Shown: positions 1 through 7,026 of the stretch, piece after piece
Layout of the letters: every line of letters starts with the position of its first letter
Numbering within the stretch: position 1 is the stretch's first letter
From: Nitrososphaerota archaeon
GTDB lineage: Archaea; Thermoproteota; Nitrososphaeria; Nitrososphaerales; Nitrosopumilaceae
Assembly: GCA_016871975.1 (NCBI GenBank)
Contig: VHBM01000009.1
Coordinates: 1-25,345 of the forward strand
Length of the DNA: 25,345 bases
Reading direction: 5' to 3'
Position numbers and translations under genes: made by a program
Notes under the pieces: generated by a model
What the model was told of the DNA's origin: nothing
The model's input: only the letters and a program-made list of their open reading frames with translations
The model's database searches: none

Positions 1-52
1 CGGCAAATGAACCAGTTACTACGGTTGCCAGCTGATTTCTCAAGTAGCCCAT
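1..52 (-). CDS. N-terminus of an unidentified protein, cut by window edge
   Basis: An ATG on the minus strand at 52-50 opens a frame that stays open to the window edge (17 codons, beginning MGYLRNQLATVV). It is too short to identify. The main support is a good TATA box (rc ATTTATATTC, centred near 80) about 26 nt upstream of a start site just before the ATG, the leaderless spacing seen throughout this window. Confidence 0.45.
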   Translation of the reverse strand, partial: MGYLRNQLATVVTGSFA

Positions 53-74
53 GTTTATTTTCACAAATTTGGCT

Positions 75-88
75 GAATATAAATAATA
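75..88 (-). promoter_or_regulatory. TATA box for the gene starting at 52
   Basis: The minus strand reads ATTATTTATATTC here. The centre near 80 predicts transcription starting near 55, three bases before the ATG at 52, so the mRNA would be essentially leaderless. Confidence 0.5.
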
Positions 89-137
89 ATGTCAATATCG
101 ATGTTTGAAATTAAAAAGAGAAAAGGCGAAAATCGAG

Positions 138-377
138 TTATTCTACTTTTTCTGTGTCTTCTGTAGCTGGAGCTATATTATTTGTCTCTGATTGTAAGAT
201 CTTTATTTTTGCGAGCAGTTCGTTTCGTAAATCTCGTGCAACGCGTCTTACTGTAGGTCTTGGAACGCCTAGCTCGTCTACAACTTTACTGTAAATATCT
301 TGTTTGTCGGTTAGTCCCTTGTCCAGATAAGCGTTAATTGCTTGTTTAATAACCGTGCTTTGATTTGTGCGATTCAC
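138..377 (-). CDS. Small HTH-like conserved protein (79 aa)
   Basis: A basic 79-residue protein. The middle part (about residues 20-55, with DKQDIYSKVVDELGVPRPTV followed by an arginine-rich helix RRVARDLR) has the spacing of a helix-turn-helix: a helix, a GVPRPT turn, then a basic recognition-like helix. The tail is acidic and low in complexity. I recognise no named family; a small DNA-binding protein is inferred from the pattern only. The start is GTG at 377-375. A TATA box centred at 403 puts the transcription start exactly on that G, which supports a leaderless GTG start. The gene stands alone, with a 243-base gap to the divergent cyclophilin gene. Confidence 0.75.
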   Translation of the reverse strand: MNRTNQSTVIKQAINAYLDKGLTDKQDIYSKVVDELGVPRPTVRRVARDLRNELLAKIKILQSETNNIAPATEDTEKVE

Positions 378-398
378 AGATTCTAAGTTTTAGTCGTT

Positions 399-407
399 CT
401 ATATAAG
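399..407 (-). promoter_or_regulatory. TATA box for the small HTH-like gene
   Basis: Minus-strand CTTATATAG centred at 403, 26 nt from the GTG at 377. Apart from this and the weak cyclophilin promoter near 602-613, I see no gene, hairpin or repeat in 408-620. Confidence 0.6.
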
Positions 408-620
408 ATTATTTTATGAGAAAAAATTTGTAATTGTTATTTAAGAAATTCTTTTGCTAAAAAATTCGATGAGTTATAGATAAAGTCGCTGTCACAGATT
501 TGCAAGATCTTAAAAATTTAATTATAACATTGGGATGCACGAGTCAGTTATTCGTAACGCCAGTACGTAATGTTTTCAGAAACTCATTTCTCAGCAAGAC
601 TCTTATGCTTATAGCAACAA

Positions 621-1109
621 ATGTTCGAAATGACCAAGGCTACGATAGAAACTAGGTTTGGAAAGATTGTGTTTGAATTATTGCCTGACATTGCGCCTGA
701 GACAGTAAGAAACTTTGCAAAATTGGCCCAGTCTGGATTTTATGATGGTACATTATTTCATCGCGTTATTCCCGGCTTTATGATACAGGGAGGAGACCCA
801 AATACAAAACAGTCAGACAAAAGCAGGTGGGGGATGGGTGGTCCTGGCTATACCATAAAAGCAGAGTTTAACTCCAGATCCCATCTTCGTGGCATTGTTT
901 CTATGGCAAGGGCGATGGACCCAGATAGCGCAGGCTCGCAGTTTTTTATAGTAACAACAGATAGCGGCTTTCTTGATAGGCAGTATACTGTATTTGGCGA
1001 AGTAACAGAGGGAATGGATGTTGCCGACAAGATCGTCAATTTACCAAGAAACAAAAATGACTGTCCTTTGGAAGATGCCAAGATGAACAGGGTAACACTA
1101 TCCGAGTAG
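621..1109 (+). CDS. Cytosolic cyclophilin-type peptidyl-prolyl cis-trans isomerase
   Basis: Catalyses proline cis-trans isomerisation during protein folding. The cyclophilin signature is clear: FHRVIPGFMIQGGDP (residues 46-60) with the catalytic Arg48, then SMARAMDPDSAGSQFFI and the VFGEVTEGMDVADKI end. At 162 residues it is a single-domain, prokaryotic-size cyclophilin with no signal peptide, so it should act in the cytoplasm. The second ATG at 630 (MTKATIETRFG) is an equally good start, because a TATA-like TCTTATGC at 601-608 is about 26 nt before it. The stop codon is followed at once by the ATG of the next gene, so the two are probably cotranscribed. A second, exported cyclophilin lies at 21071-22606. 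Confidence 0.95.
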   Translation: MFEMTKATIETRFGKIVFELLPDIAPETVRNFAKLAQSGFYDGTLFHRVIPGFMIQGGDPNTKQSDKSRWGMGGPGYTIKAEFNSRSHLRGIVSMARAMDPDSAGSQFFIVTTDSGFLDRQYTVFGEVTEGMDVADKIVNLPRNKNDCPLEDAKMNRVTLSE

Positions 1110-2057
1110 ATGTCTAGCTTGAAGATTATAGTTTCTGTACTAGTCTTGTTTGCACTGGTGTCATTTGTACCACAGAGTTTTGCACAGATTTCTTTGGGGG
1201 TTCCTGCAACTCAAGAAGATGTCAGAGTTACAATTACAGAAGACGGGCATGTGCATGTGGTTCACAAAATAGCAAGCAGCACACAAGCTCAGAGTCTGGA
1301 TTTGATTGAGGGAACTGTATCAGATCTAAATGTTACAGATGAAGAGGGCAATGATGTAGAGTTTGCAAAAGTTGGTGTCGAGGATGTGAGTGGTGTCACC
1401 ATATTTCCTACTATGGAACGAGTCACTGTCGAGTATGATCTTTCTGATGTGCTAGAGCTAAAAGATGGGGTGTGGACATGGGAGTTTTTTTATCTTCAGA
1501 GTACGATGTTTCTTTTTCCTGAAAGTGTTGATGTAATTTTTGCAAACGACAGACCTGTGAACCTTGAATATAATGGTGCAAAGGGTATACGGTGCCATGG
1601 CTGTCAGATGATTTTAGAATACATTATCGATGAGCCAGTTATCAAACAACAAGTCAAGTGGGAAGACAGATCCTTTGATGTTGAGATTAAAACTTTGGCA
1701 GAGATTGATTCATTTAATTTTAATCAGCCAACAAGGACAATTAGCTTTGATGTAAAAAACGATCATCAGTTTATTACATTATTAATTCCGCTTGAGCTTT
1801 TATGGAATCCATATCAGGTCTACCTGGATAAAGAGCCACTTGGCGTACTAGCTGATGAGGAAAAAGTTTTGAGACATGAATATCGTGTTGACGATAAATA
1901 TGTCCAGCTAAATATACGACCAGAGACTGCAGGCAATGTGCGGATTATAGGCACATCTGTAGTGCCAGAGTTTCCATTGTTTGTTCCGCTTGTTTTAGGA
2001 ATGTCTATGGTTATGGTGCTGGCTTTTAGAAAGTCACTCGCTTCCAGAACCACATGA
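1110..2057 (+). CDS. Secreted protein with PEFP C-terminal sorting-type tail
   Basis: Residues 1-25 form a signal peptide (MSSLKIIVSVLVLFALVSFV, then PQSFAQ). The middle, about residues 27-283, is predicted mostly beta and has no recognised catalytic motif. It contains a CHGC motif (CxxC with a His) near residues 163-166. The end is tripartite: PEFP at 286-289, a hydrophobic helix to about 306, then a basic cluster (RK...R). That layout resembles the PEF-CTERM signals processed by archaeosortases, or simply a C-terminal membrane anchor. It starts immediately after the cyclophilin stop, so it is probably translated from the same mRNA. The last 24 bases overlap a small gene on the other strand. 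The function is unknown; a surface protein is inferred. Confidence 0.85.
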   Translation: MSSLKIIVSVLVLFALVSFVPQSFAQISLGVPATQEDVRVTITEDGHVHVVHKIASSTQAQSLDLIEGTVSDLNVTDEEGNDVEFAKVGVEDVSGVTIFPTMERVTVEYDLSDVLELKDGVWTWEFFYLQSTMFLFPESVDVIFANDRPVNLEYNGAKGIRCHGCQMILEYIIDEPVIKQQVKWEDRSFDVEIKTLAEIDSFNFNQPTRTISFDVKNDHQFITLLIPLELLWNPYQVYLDKEPLGVLADEEKVLRHEYRVDDKYVQLNIRPETAGNVRIIGTSVVPEFPLFVPLVLGMSMVMVLAFRKSLASRTT

Positions 2058-2195
2058 GCAAAGACCATATTCGTCTATTCGTGTGTTACAGAGAGGACAT
2101 TTTTCGCCATAGTCTATCTCCCATGGCTCTTTTCCATAGAGTCTAAAATGATCATCAATTTCTATTGGAATTTCCCGCTCTTTTTTCAATGGCAT
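2034..2195 (-). CDS. 53-residue zinc-ribbon-like miniprotein, antisense overlap
   Basis: An ATG at 2195-2193 opens a 53-codon frame ending in TGA at 2036-2034. The product begins MPLKKEREIPIEIDDHFRLY and ends GEKCPLCNTRIDEYGLCSCG plus a short Ser-Gly-Glu tail. CPLC and CSC, 12 residues apart, could bind one zinc ion. The charged, non-repetitive composition and regular Cys placement argue for a real gene, although it is below usual length cut-offs. Its 3' end overlaps the last 24 bases of the PEFP-tailed gene. It diverges from another Cys-rich mini-gene at 2248. The function is unknown; a nucleic-acid or protein-binding zinc ribbon is inferred. Confidence 0.7.
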   Translation of the reverse strand: MPLKKEREIPIEIDDHFRLYGKEPWEIDYGEKCPLCNTRIDEYGLCSCGSGSE

Positions 2196-2247
2196 TAAAG
2201 CTAATTACAGCTATACATAGATTAACGCCTGACTTGGTTGTTTACTG

Positions 2248-2433
2248 ATGGGTTGTGGTTGTCACTGCATCAGCTGTGGTAGTGTAGATCTTGAGTCAAG
2301 ACAGGTTGGCAAAACCGAAGATGACGGATATTTTGACATGCATCATACATGTAAAAAATGTACAACACATTTTGATCATCTAGAAGGAAATATTTTTGAG
2401 TCTTGTAATGTCTGTAATTACAAAACTAGTTAG
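2248..2433 (+). CDS. 61-residue Cys-rich zinc-binding miniprotein
   Basis: A 61-residue protein with Cys/His pairs in order: CGCHC and CISC near the N-terminus, HHTCKKC in the middle and SCNVC near the C-terminus. This is enough for one or two zinc sites of the ribbon or treble-clef type. There is no signal peptide or membrane segment. It is divergent from the 53-residue zinc-ribbon gene, with 52 bases between the starts. Its stop overlaps the convergent gene at 2426 by 8 bases. I cannot name the family; small zinc-ribbon proteins of this kind are common in archaea. Confidence 0.75.
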   Translation: MGCGCHCISCGSVDLESRQVGKTEDDGYFDMHHTCKKCTTHFDHLEGNIFESCNVCNYKTS

Positions 2434-2908
2434 TTACGAGTGCCTCTTTTAGAAAATAATAACAAAGATTCTCTCGAGAGTTTTTCAGAATCTGTTTGTT
2501 GAATGCCATTTTTGTAAGTGCTTTTGACACATCCAGTGGACTTGCAATCCATCCATACTCGCGTAGCTGACTGACAGTTTCTGCAACATTTCTTGGTTCA
2601 TTAAAGAATGATGTTTTAGCTAGCATCTGCAGCTTGTTTTTGATTTCGCCTTCATGAAGAGTTACCGGCTCGCTGAATTCTGGTTCATGTATCTCAGCGT
2701 CGTCTAGTGTCTTGATGTAGCTTAGGTTTTCATGGTATTTTTTTGCTGGCAGTTCTTCTGGTTCATCATAGATTATTCTTGATTTGATTTTTGGCATGTA
2801 CTTTGATATGTTCTCAATTACCTCGCCTACGGAATAGTTATCGACATAAAAGTCTCTAGAGTCGACTTCAATCTCGTTTTCGCCTGTTTTTACCTTTATT
2901 CTTGCCAA
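2426..2908 (-). CDS. Conserved-type hypothetical protein, possible C-terminal winged helix
   Basis: A 160-residue soluble protein. The N-terminal third (MARIKVKTGENEIEVDSRDF) looks like short beta strands. A charged linker follows at about 60-85. The C-terminal part, about 85-155, is helical (KNKLQMLAKTSFF, then NVAETVSQLREYGWIASPLDVSKALTKMA); the REYGWIASPLDVSKAL stretch reads like the helix-turn-helix of a winged-helix domain. The start is TTG at 2908, supported by a TATA-like GAATAAATC about 26 nt upstream. The function is unknown. It converges on the miniprotein at 2248 with an 8-base overlap that includes a CTAG. Confidence 0.8.
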   Translation of the reverse strand: MARIKVKTGENEIEVDSRDFYVDNYSVGEVIENISKYMPKIKSRIIYDEPEELPAKKYHENLSYIKTLDDAEIHEPEFSEPVTLHEGEIKNKLQMLAKTSFFNEPRNVAETVSQLREYGWIASPLDVSKALTKMAFNKQILKNSRENLCYYFLKEALVTN

Positions 2909-3010
2909 CTAACTTAGAATTTGCCACTTTTGATTTATTCTGCTAGCTCTAAGTAGCTTTAAGAAAAGATTAAAACTTTTACACACAGCGGTCGTTTTTT
3001 TTTCCCTTTG

Positions 3011-3018
3011 TATTAAAA
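3011..3018 (+). promoter_or_regulatory. TATA box for the secreted LEA14-like gene
   Basis: TATTAAAA centred near 3014 places transcription start at about 3040, directly before the ATG at 3041. A run of nine T (2995-3003) lies just upstream. Confidence 0.5.
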
Positions 3019-3040
3019 AGCAATTTAGGAAGTAGACTGC

Positions 3041-3493
3041 ATGAAAACTGCAAAAAAAGCCATAATTATTTTTGCCATCATAGCAGGGATTTTTGGCTTC
3101 TCCCAGTATGCTTCAGCATCGCAGATAGGAGTAACAATAGCTAAAAACGAATTGCTTGAAAAAAATGGCAGCGAGTCCACCTATAATATGCAGTTAGAGT
3201 TTAACAATCCATCACTGCTTGTACTAACTGCCGGCAAGACTGATTTTATAATATCAGTTGAAGATGAAAAAATTGGCGATGGTGTTCTGGAACCATTTAT
3301 TCTCCCAGCCATGAGTAAGGCGCTAGTTGATGGCGTCTACAAGAGTGACAAAAAGTATTCTGATGACAAGAATGCTCCTGTTGTAAAAATTAGCGGGGTA
3401 ACAAAGTATGATGTGCTCTTTACATCACTTGATGTTCCGTTTGTTTACTATCCAACAGAAGACCAAGCCAGAGAATTTATACAACAAAACTAG
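3041..3493 (+). CDS. Exported LEA14/WHy-like protein
   Basis: A 150-residue protein with an N-terminal hydrophobic signal segment at residues 6-25 (AIIIFAIIAGIFGFSQYASA), so it is exported or membrane-anchored. The rest (about 30-148) matches the pattern of the LEA14/WHy (water stress and hypersensitive response) beta-sandwich: an LEFNNPSLLVLTAGKTDFII strand pair, then GDGVLEPFILPAMSKA, as in the NPxxxxL...G...IPA layout of that family. The assignment rests on pattern, not a search. It is not obviously coupled to its neighbours; the next gene starts 11 bases downstream on the same strand and could be cotranscribed. Confidence 0.75.
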   Translation: MKTAKKAIIIFAIIAGIFGFSQYASASQIGVTIAKNELLEKNGSESTYNMQLEFNNPSLLVLTAGKTDFIISVEDEKIGDGVLEPFILPAMSKALVDGVYKSDKKYSDDKNAPVVKISGVTKYDVLFTSLDVPFVYYPTEDQAREFIQQN

Positions 3494-3504
3494 TTTCACA
3501 GAAT

Positions 3505-4398
3505 GTGCTTACTGTTTTTGGCTCAACTGCCCTTGATACGATAAGAACACCGTCCAAAGTTCTAAAAGATGTACTTGGTGGTGCTGCAACGTTTGCAGGC
3601 ATTGCCGCCAGCTTTTTTGTAGATACTGGCTTGATTGCGGTTGTAGGAAGCGACTTTCCCAAAAAATATCACAACATTCTTTCAAAGAGATTGGATCTGC
3701 AGGGTCTTGTTGTGAAAAATGGGAAGACATTTCGATATGATGGAAGATATGACAATACTCTCAGTACCAGAAAGACACTGAAGACTGAGCTTAATGTTCT
3801 TGCAGATTTTACACCTGTTGTACCAGAAAGTTACAGAAAATCAAAATATGTCTATCTGGCAAATAATGATCCAGACCAGAATGTCGCAATGATAAGAGAG
3901 TTTGACAGAGTCAAGTTTTCAATGTGTGATACAATAGAGTATTGGATTTCTACAAAGCGATCATCTGTTATCAAGATGATCAGAGGAGTTAATGCTGTTG
4001 TGATAAATGACGAAGAGGCAAAGCTGCTTACAAAAGAGTACAACCTGATAAGGTGTGCAAGAAAAATTATGGGCTGGGGAACAGATTATGTAATAATAAA
4101 AAAAGGAGAGCATGGCTCTCTTCTTTTCTTTGAGGATGTGATTTTTCCCTCCCCTGCATTTTCATTAGAAACTATCTTGGATCCTACAGGTGCTGGAGAT
4201 TCGTTTGCTGGTGCGATGATAGGATACTTGGCAAGCTTGAATAACACTGCGCTTTCTGCAATAAAAAAGGCAGTAGTTTACGGAAATGTCGTAGGCTCTT
4301 TTGCAGTTGAAAAATATGGTTTAGATGGTTTGCTTGCTCTTACAAAATCAAAAATTGAAAAAAGAATAAAACATTATGAAAAAATGATCCAGCTCTGA
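3505..4398 (+). CDS. PfkB-family carbohydrate/nucleoside kinase
   Basis: Ribokinase-fold kinase that transfers phosphate to a sugar or nucleoside hydroxyl. The C-terminal PfkB signature DPTGAGDSFAG is at residues 226-236, with the presumed catalytic base Asp232. The N-terminal VLGGAATFAG at 23-32 is the substrate-side glycine motif. At 297 residues it is full length for the family. The exact substrate cannot be read from the sequence. The start is GTG at 3505. An ATG at 3503 is out of frame, and no other in-frame start lies between the previous stop and this codon. A thin 41-base gap separates it from the dUTPase-like gene. Confidence 0.9.
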   Translation: MLTVFGSTALDTIRTPSKVLKDVLGGAATFAGIAASFFVDTGLIAVVGSDFPKKYHNILSKRLDLQGLVVKNGKTFRYDGRYDNTLSTRKTLKTELNVLADFTPVVPESYRKSKYVYLANNDPDQNVAMIREFDRVKFSMCDTIEYWISTKRSSVIKMIRGVNAVVINDEEAKLLTKEYNLIRCARKIMGWGTDYVIIKKGEHGSLLFFEDVIFPSPAFSLETILDPTGAGDSFAGAMIGYLASLNNTALSAIKKAVVYGNVVGSFAVEKYGLDGLLALTKSKIEKRIKHYEKMIQL

Positions 4399-4439
4399 AA
4401 AGTTTAAGTTCTAAAGGATCCGCTAAAAATCGAATAAAA

Positions 4440-4796
4440 TTGCCTCAAGAGATTACAGAAAAATTTGAAGACAAGCTGGAATCTATTTTTGCTTTGCAAA
4501 AAGGACTAGCAGACATGATGAATCTTGACAGATATCCAAAAGACACAGAAGGCAGAGTCGCTGCCCTGTGTACTGCGATAATTCATGAGGCAATAGAGTT
4601 ACAGCGCACAACAAACTGGAAGTGGTGGAAAAAGCCGCTTCCGTTTAATCAAGATGACGCAAAAGAAGAGCTTATCGATGTCTGGCACTTTGTTGTACAG
4701 GCATCACTTGAGCTTGGCCTGACACCAGATGACATTCTAGACGAGTACAAACGAAAAAACCAGATTAATAGAGACAGACAAAAAAACGGCTACTAG
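4440..4796 (+). CDS. All-alpha NTP pyrophosphatase, dimeric dUTPase/MazG-like
   Basis: A helical 118-residue protein with the metal-binding pattern of the all-alpha NTP-pyrophosphatase superfamily: E50xxE53 (IIHEAIEL) and, 23 residues on, E77xxD80 (KEELIDVWHF). The WKWWKKP segment between them and the VWHFVVQASLELGLTPDDI end are closest to the dimeric dUTPase-type branch. It probably hydrolyses dUTP or another non-canonical NTP, keeping the nucleotide pool clean. The start is TTG at 4440, the only start near the family N-terminus. Its TAG stop shares a CTAG with the stop of the convergent MtrA-like gene. Confidence 0.85.
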   Translation: MPQEITEKFEDKLESIFALQKGLADMMNLDRYPKDTEGRVAALCTAIIHEAIELQRTTNWKWWKKPLPFNQDDAKEELIDVWHFVVQASLELGLTPDDILDEYKRKNQINRDRQKNGY

Positions 4797-5266
4797 CTAG
4801 AGTCAACTGCCTGATTAATTTTTTCCATGCTTGTTTCTCCTATCATATCAAGCAGCTTTACTTTGTTGCAAAACGTTGTAATCTCATTTTTTGTTATAGT
4901 CAGAACAGGATCAGGGCTATGTGAACCAATTATTCTCTTGTCATCATCAATTCCGTTTTTGTATAATGCAAGAAGAGAGTGACCTGCCTTATGGCCTGTT
5001 ACATCTTTTCCGCACACAATTATGGTGTCTATATTATTTGCAATAACGTATCTAACTAGCGAATCAATTCCCTTGTTTTCAGACAATAATCTTCCTGAAA
5101 GTGCAATTTTTTTCATCATATCTGATTTTGAGATCTCTTTTAGGAGTAATATGCTTGAGAGCGTGCAGATTGCTATGGTTGATTTTTGATTTCCAAAAAA
5201 TACCTCTTCGTTAATTGGAAGTATTACTTTGCATAGCTTTCCGATTGCGTTTCCTAGCGTGTTCAA
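4793..5266 (-). CDS. MtrA-like stand-alone corrinoid-binding protein
   Basis: The 157-residue sequence follows the cytoplasmic domain of MtrA, the corrinoid subunit of tetrahydromethanopterin S-methyltransferase: STIAICTLSS (29-38), SGRLLSENKGIDSLVRYVIA (57-76), then IIVCGKDVTGHKAGHSLLAL (82-101) and NGIDDDKRIIGS. His92 in VTGHKAG lines up with the histidine that ligates cobalt in MtrA; His96 is also nearby. Unlike methanogen MtrA (about 240 residues with a C-terminal membrane helix), it has no hydrophobic tail, so it should be soluble. No other mtr subunit is present. It begins with TTG overlapping the TGA of the DegT gene (TTGA), so the two are translationally coupled. A methyl-carrier role, for example to a methionine synthase, is inference. 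Confidence 0.8.
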   Translation of the reverse strand: MNTLGNAIGKLCKVILPINEEVFFGNQKSTIAICTLSSILLLKEISKSDMMKKIALSGRLLSENKGIDSLVRYVIANNIDTIIVCGKDVTGHKAGHSLLALYKNGIDDDKRIIGSHSPDPVLTITKNEITTFCNKVKLLDMIGETSMEKINQAVDSS

Positions 5267-6390
5267 TTTAGTGCCTTGTGAAGTATTTTTGAGATAAACG
5301 ACAGGTTTTGCTCCGATACCTGTGGGTGGACTGGTAGCGACAAAACGCTTGATGCAGCCCAGTCTGTATTAGGTAGTCTGATTTTTTTGTGATAAAATGG
5401 TGTCTTGTGAACTGGAGTAGAATAGTATGCTGTAGCACCTATTCCAGTAGAGTTTAGTGTCTTCATTATCTTGTTTCTGTTTTTGGTTGCAATGGTGTAT
5501 AGATACCAGTTTACGTATTCACCTTTTCTTTCCTGTGGTATTTGTATGTCAAGATCAGAAATTAGTTCAGATAAAATTTTAGCGTTCTTTTTTCGTATGC
5601 CAAGAAATTTTCCTAGTTTTTTCATCTGTACTTTTGCGATTGCAGCATTGATCTCAGGCATTCTAAGATTCATTCCAATTATGCGTGTGTCATATCCATG
5701 TACCATGCCATGGTTTCGTATCATTTGCAGTTTTTTGTATAGCTTTTCATTGTCAGTTACTATAAAGCCCCCTTCTCCTGCTGTTACAACTTTTGCAGGA
5801 TAAAGGCTGTAACATCCAAGATCAGAAAATGTTCCAGTATGTTTATTTTTTAGAGTAGAGCCAAGCGATTGTGCTGCGTCTTCAATAATTTTTAGGTTGT
5901 ATCTATTTGCTATTTCGATTATTTGATCAATGAATGCAACATTGCCATACAGATGAACAGGGATTATAGCCTTTGATTTTTTTGTGATCTTTTTTCTCAG
6001 ATCATCAGGATCAATAGTATAGTTTTCCTTTAGTATGTCAACAAAGACTGGCTTTGCACCAACTGATACAACAGAGTTTGCAGTGGCAACAAATGTAAAT
6101 GAAGGCAAAAGAACTTCATCTCCTTTTTTAATATCTAGTGCGTATAGTGCTGCCTGTAGTGCTGCAGTTCCTGAATTAACAGCGATGGCAAACTTTGATT
6201 TTACAAAAGATACAGCGGATTTTTCAAATTCCTGCACGTTTTTTCCGCCTTGGCTTGCAGATGAAGTAAGCTGTCCTTTCTGTAATACTGCATAAACTGC
6301 CTTGATTTCTTCTCTTCCAAGCGTTGGAATGTTTATTGGGATTTGCAATAGGTCTGGTGCTTTTGCTTGCTCTAATAAATTTCGTCTCAA
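5263..6390 (-). CDS. DegT/DnrJ/EryC1/StrS-family PLP aminotransferase
   Basis: A 375-residue type I-fold PLP enzyme of the sugar-aminotransferase family. Visible motifs are AVNSGTAALQAAL (70-82, phosphate binding), IIEDAAQSLGS (168-178, with the PLP-contacting Asp171) and YSLYPAKVVTAGEGG (194-208), with Lys200 the likely Schiff-base lysine. RNHGMVHGYDTRIIGMNLRM is the usual following block. Family members transaminate keto-sugar nucleotides, but no NDP-sugar genes are nearby, so the substrate is open. The start is TTG at 6390; a TTG at 6348 (before QIPINIPTLG) is an alternative and fits the family N-terminus better. The stop overlaps the MtrA-like start by 4 bases. Confidence 0.92.
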   Translation of the reverse strand: MRRNLLEQAKAPDLLQIPINIPTLGREEIKAVYAVLQKGQLTSSASQGGKNVQEFEKSAVSFVKSKFAIAVNSGTAALQAALYALDIKKGDEVLLPSFTFVATANSVVSVGAKPVFVDILKENYTIDPDDLRKKITKKSKAIIPVHLYGNVAFIDQIIEIANRYNLKIIEDAAQSLGSTLKNKHTGTFSDLGCYSLYPAKVVTAGEGGFIVTDNEKLYKKLQMIRNHGMVHGYDTRIIGMNLRMPEINAAIAKVQMKKLGKFLGIRKKNAKILSELISDLDIQIPQERKGEYVNWYLYTIATKNRNKIMKTLNSTGIGATAYYSTPVHKTPFYHKKIRLPNTDWAASSVLSLPVHPQVSEQNLSFISKILHKALN

Positions 6391-6401
6391 TCTACCGTCA
6401 A

Positions 6402-6410
6402 TTTTTATAT
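6402..6410 (+). promoter_or_regulatory. TATA box for the four-helix membrane protein
   Basis: TTTTTATAT centred near 6407 gives a start at about 6433, two bases before the ATG at 6435. The same AT-rich element may also serve the divergent DegT gene, since only 44 bases separate the two starts. Confidence 0.55.
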
Positions 6411-6434
6411 CGCAAAAATTGGTACTCGTATTAA

Positions 6435-6992
6435 ATGCAAGTACATAATCTGCAAGAGACCGATACAGCCTACAAGGTTTTTCTTTACATATTCTACGGG
6501 TGTGCCTTCATAATGGCATCAATTACTGCATATGGAATCTATGCAATGCTTACAGAGTGGGATAAAACTGGAACCTATGTTATGGGTGAGGCTCTAGTCA
6601 AGACCGAGTTTCCATACAAACATTTTGCAAAACTATCAACGTGGTTGTTTTTTTCGACCATAATAGGATGGTACTGTGTAACAAGGATAGGTTGGAAAAA
6701 GACAACAAACCTGAGATCATGGAAGATGGCACTTGTTCAGTTAATGGTGCTAGGTTTTGCAATCATCTGTCTTTATGAGACTATGTATAATTTTACTGTG
6801 CTTAATGCACAGATAACAGCAGGCATTGTAGATGGCAAGGTTCCTGACATAGACTCGTTAACAATTGCATATCCGGATCCCAGCAGACCATGGAATCTGA
6901 TTTTTGCAACAAAGATATTTCTTGCTGCATTCATTATTAGCTCACACGCATTTTATCTTAGTACAAGACCAAGAAAAAGTCCAGATGCGTAA
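6435..6992 (+). CDS. Four-helix integral membrane protein of unknown function
   Basis: A 185-residue protein with four likely membrane helices: about 15-38 (VFLYIFYGCAFIMASITAYG), 68-86 (STWLFFSTIIGWYCV), 97-116 (ALVQLMVLGFAIICLYETMY) and 156-176 (FATKIFLAAFIISSHAFYLS). A loop of about 35 residues between helices 3 and 4 contains PDIDSLTIAYPDPSRPW, which may face outside. The C-terminus is basic (RPRKS). I recognise no catalytic or cofactor motif. It has its own leaderless promoter and lies 34 bases before the TyrRS gene on the same strand. Confidence 0.8.
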   Translation: MQVHNLQETDTAYKVFLYIFYGCAFIMASITAYGIYAMLTEWDKTGTYVMGEALVKTEFPYKHFAKLSTWLFFSTIIGWYCVTRIGWKKTTNLRSWKMALVQLMVLGFAIICLYETMYNFTVLNAQITAGIVDGKVPDIDSLTIAYPDPSRPWNLIFATKIFLAAFIISSHAFYLSTRPRKSPDA

Positions 6993-7026
6993 CTTTATAG
7001 GGTTTTAGCCCAAAGCTTGTTTTAGC

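Noticed and set aside
91..165. 24-codon plus-strand frame starting ATG TCA ATA
   Set aside because: Too short, overlaps the end of the 79-residue gene on the other strand, and has no promoter at the right distance.
408..620. Longest gap without a gene, considered for a tRNA or small RNA
   Set aside because: No cloverleaf, no strong hairpin and no frame of useful length; only AT-rich promoter DNA is seen.
2995..3003. Run of nine T, considered as a terminator
   Set aside because: It lies between two divergent genes, upstream of the promoter of the gene at 3041, so no transcript is expected to end there on the plus strand.
4793..6390. A complete methanogenesis or Wolfe-cycle locus
   Set aside because: Only an MtrA-like domain is present; no mtrB-H, mcr or other methanogenesis gene is in the window.
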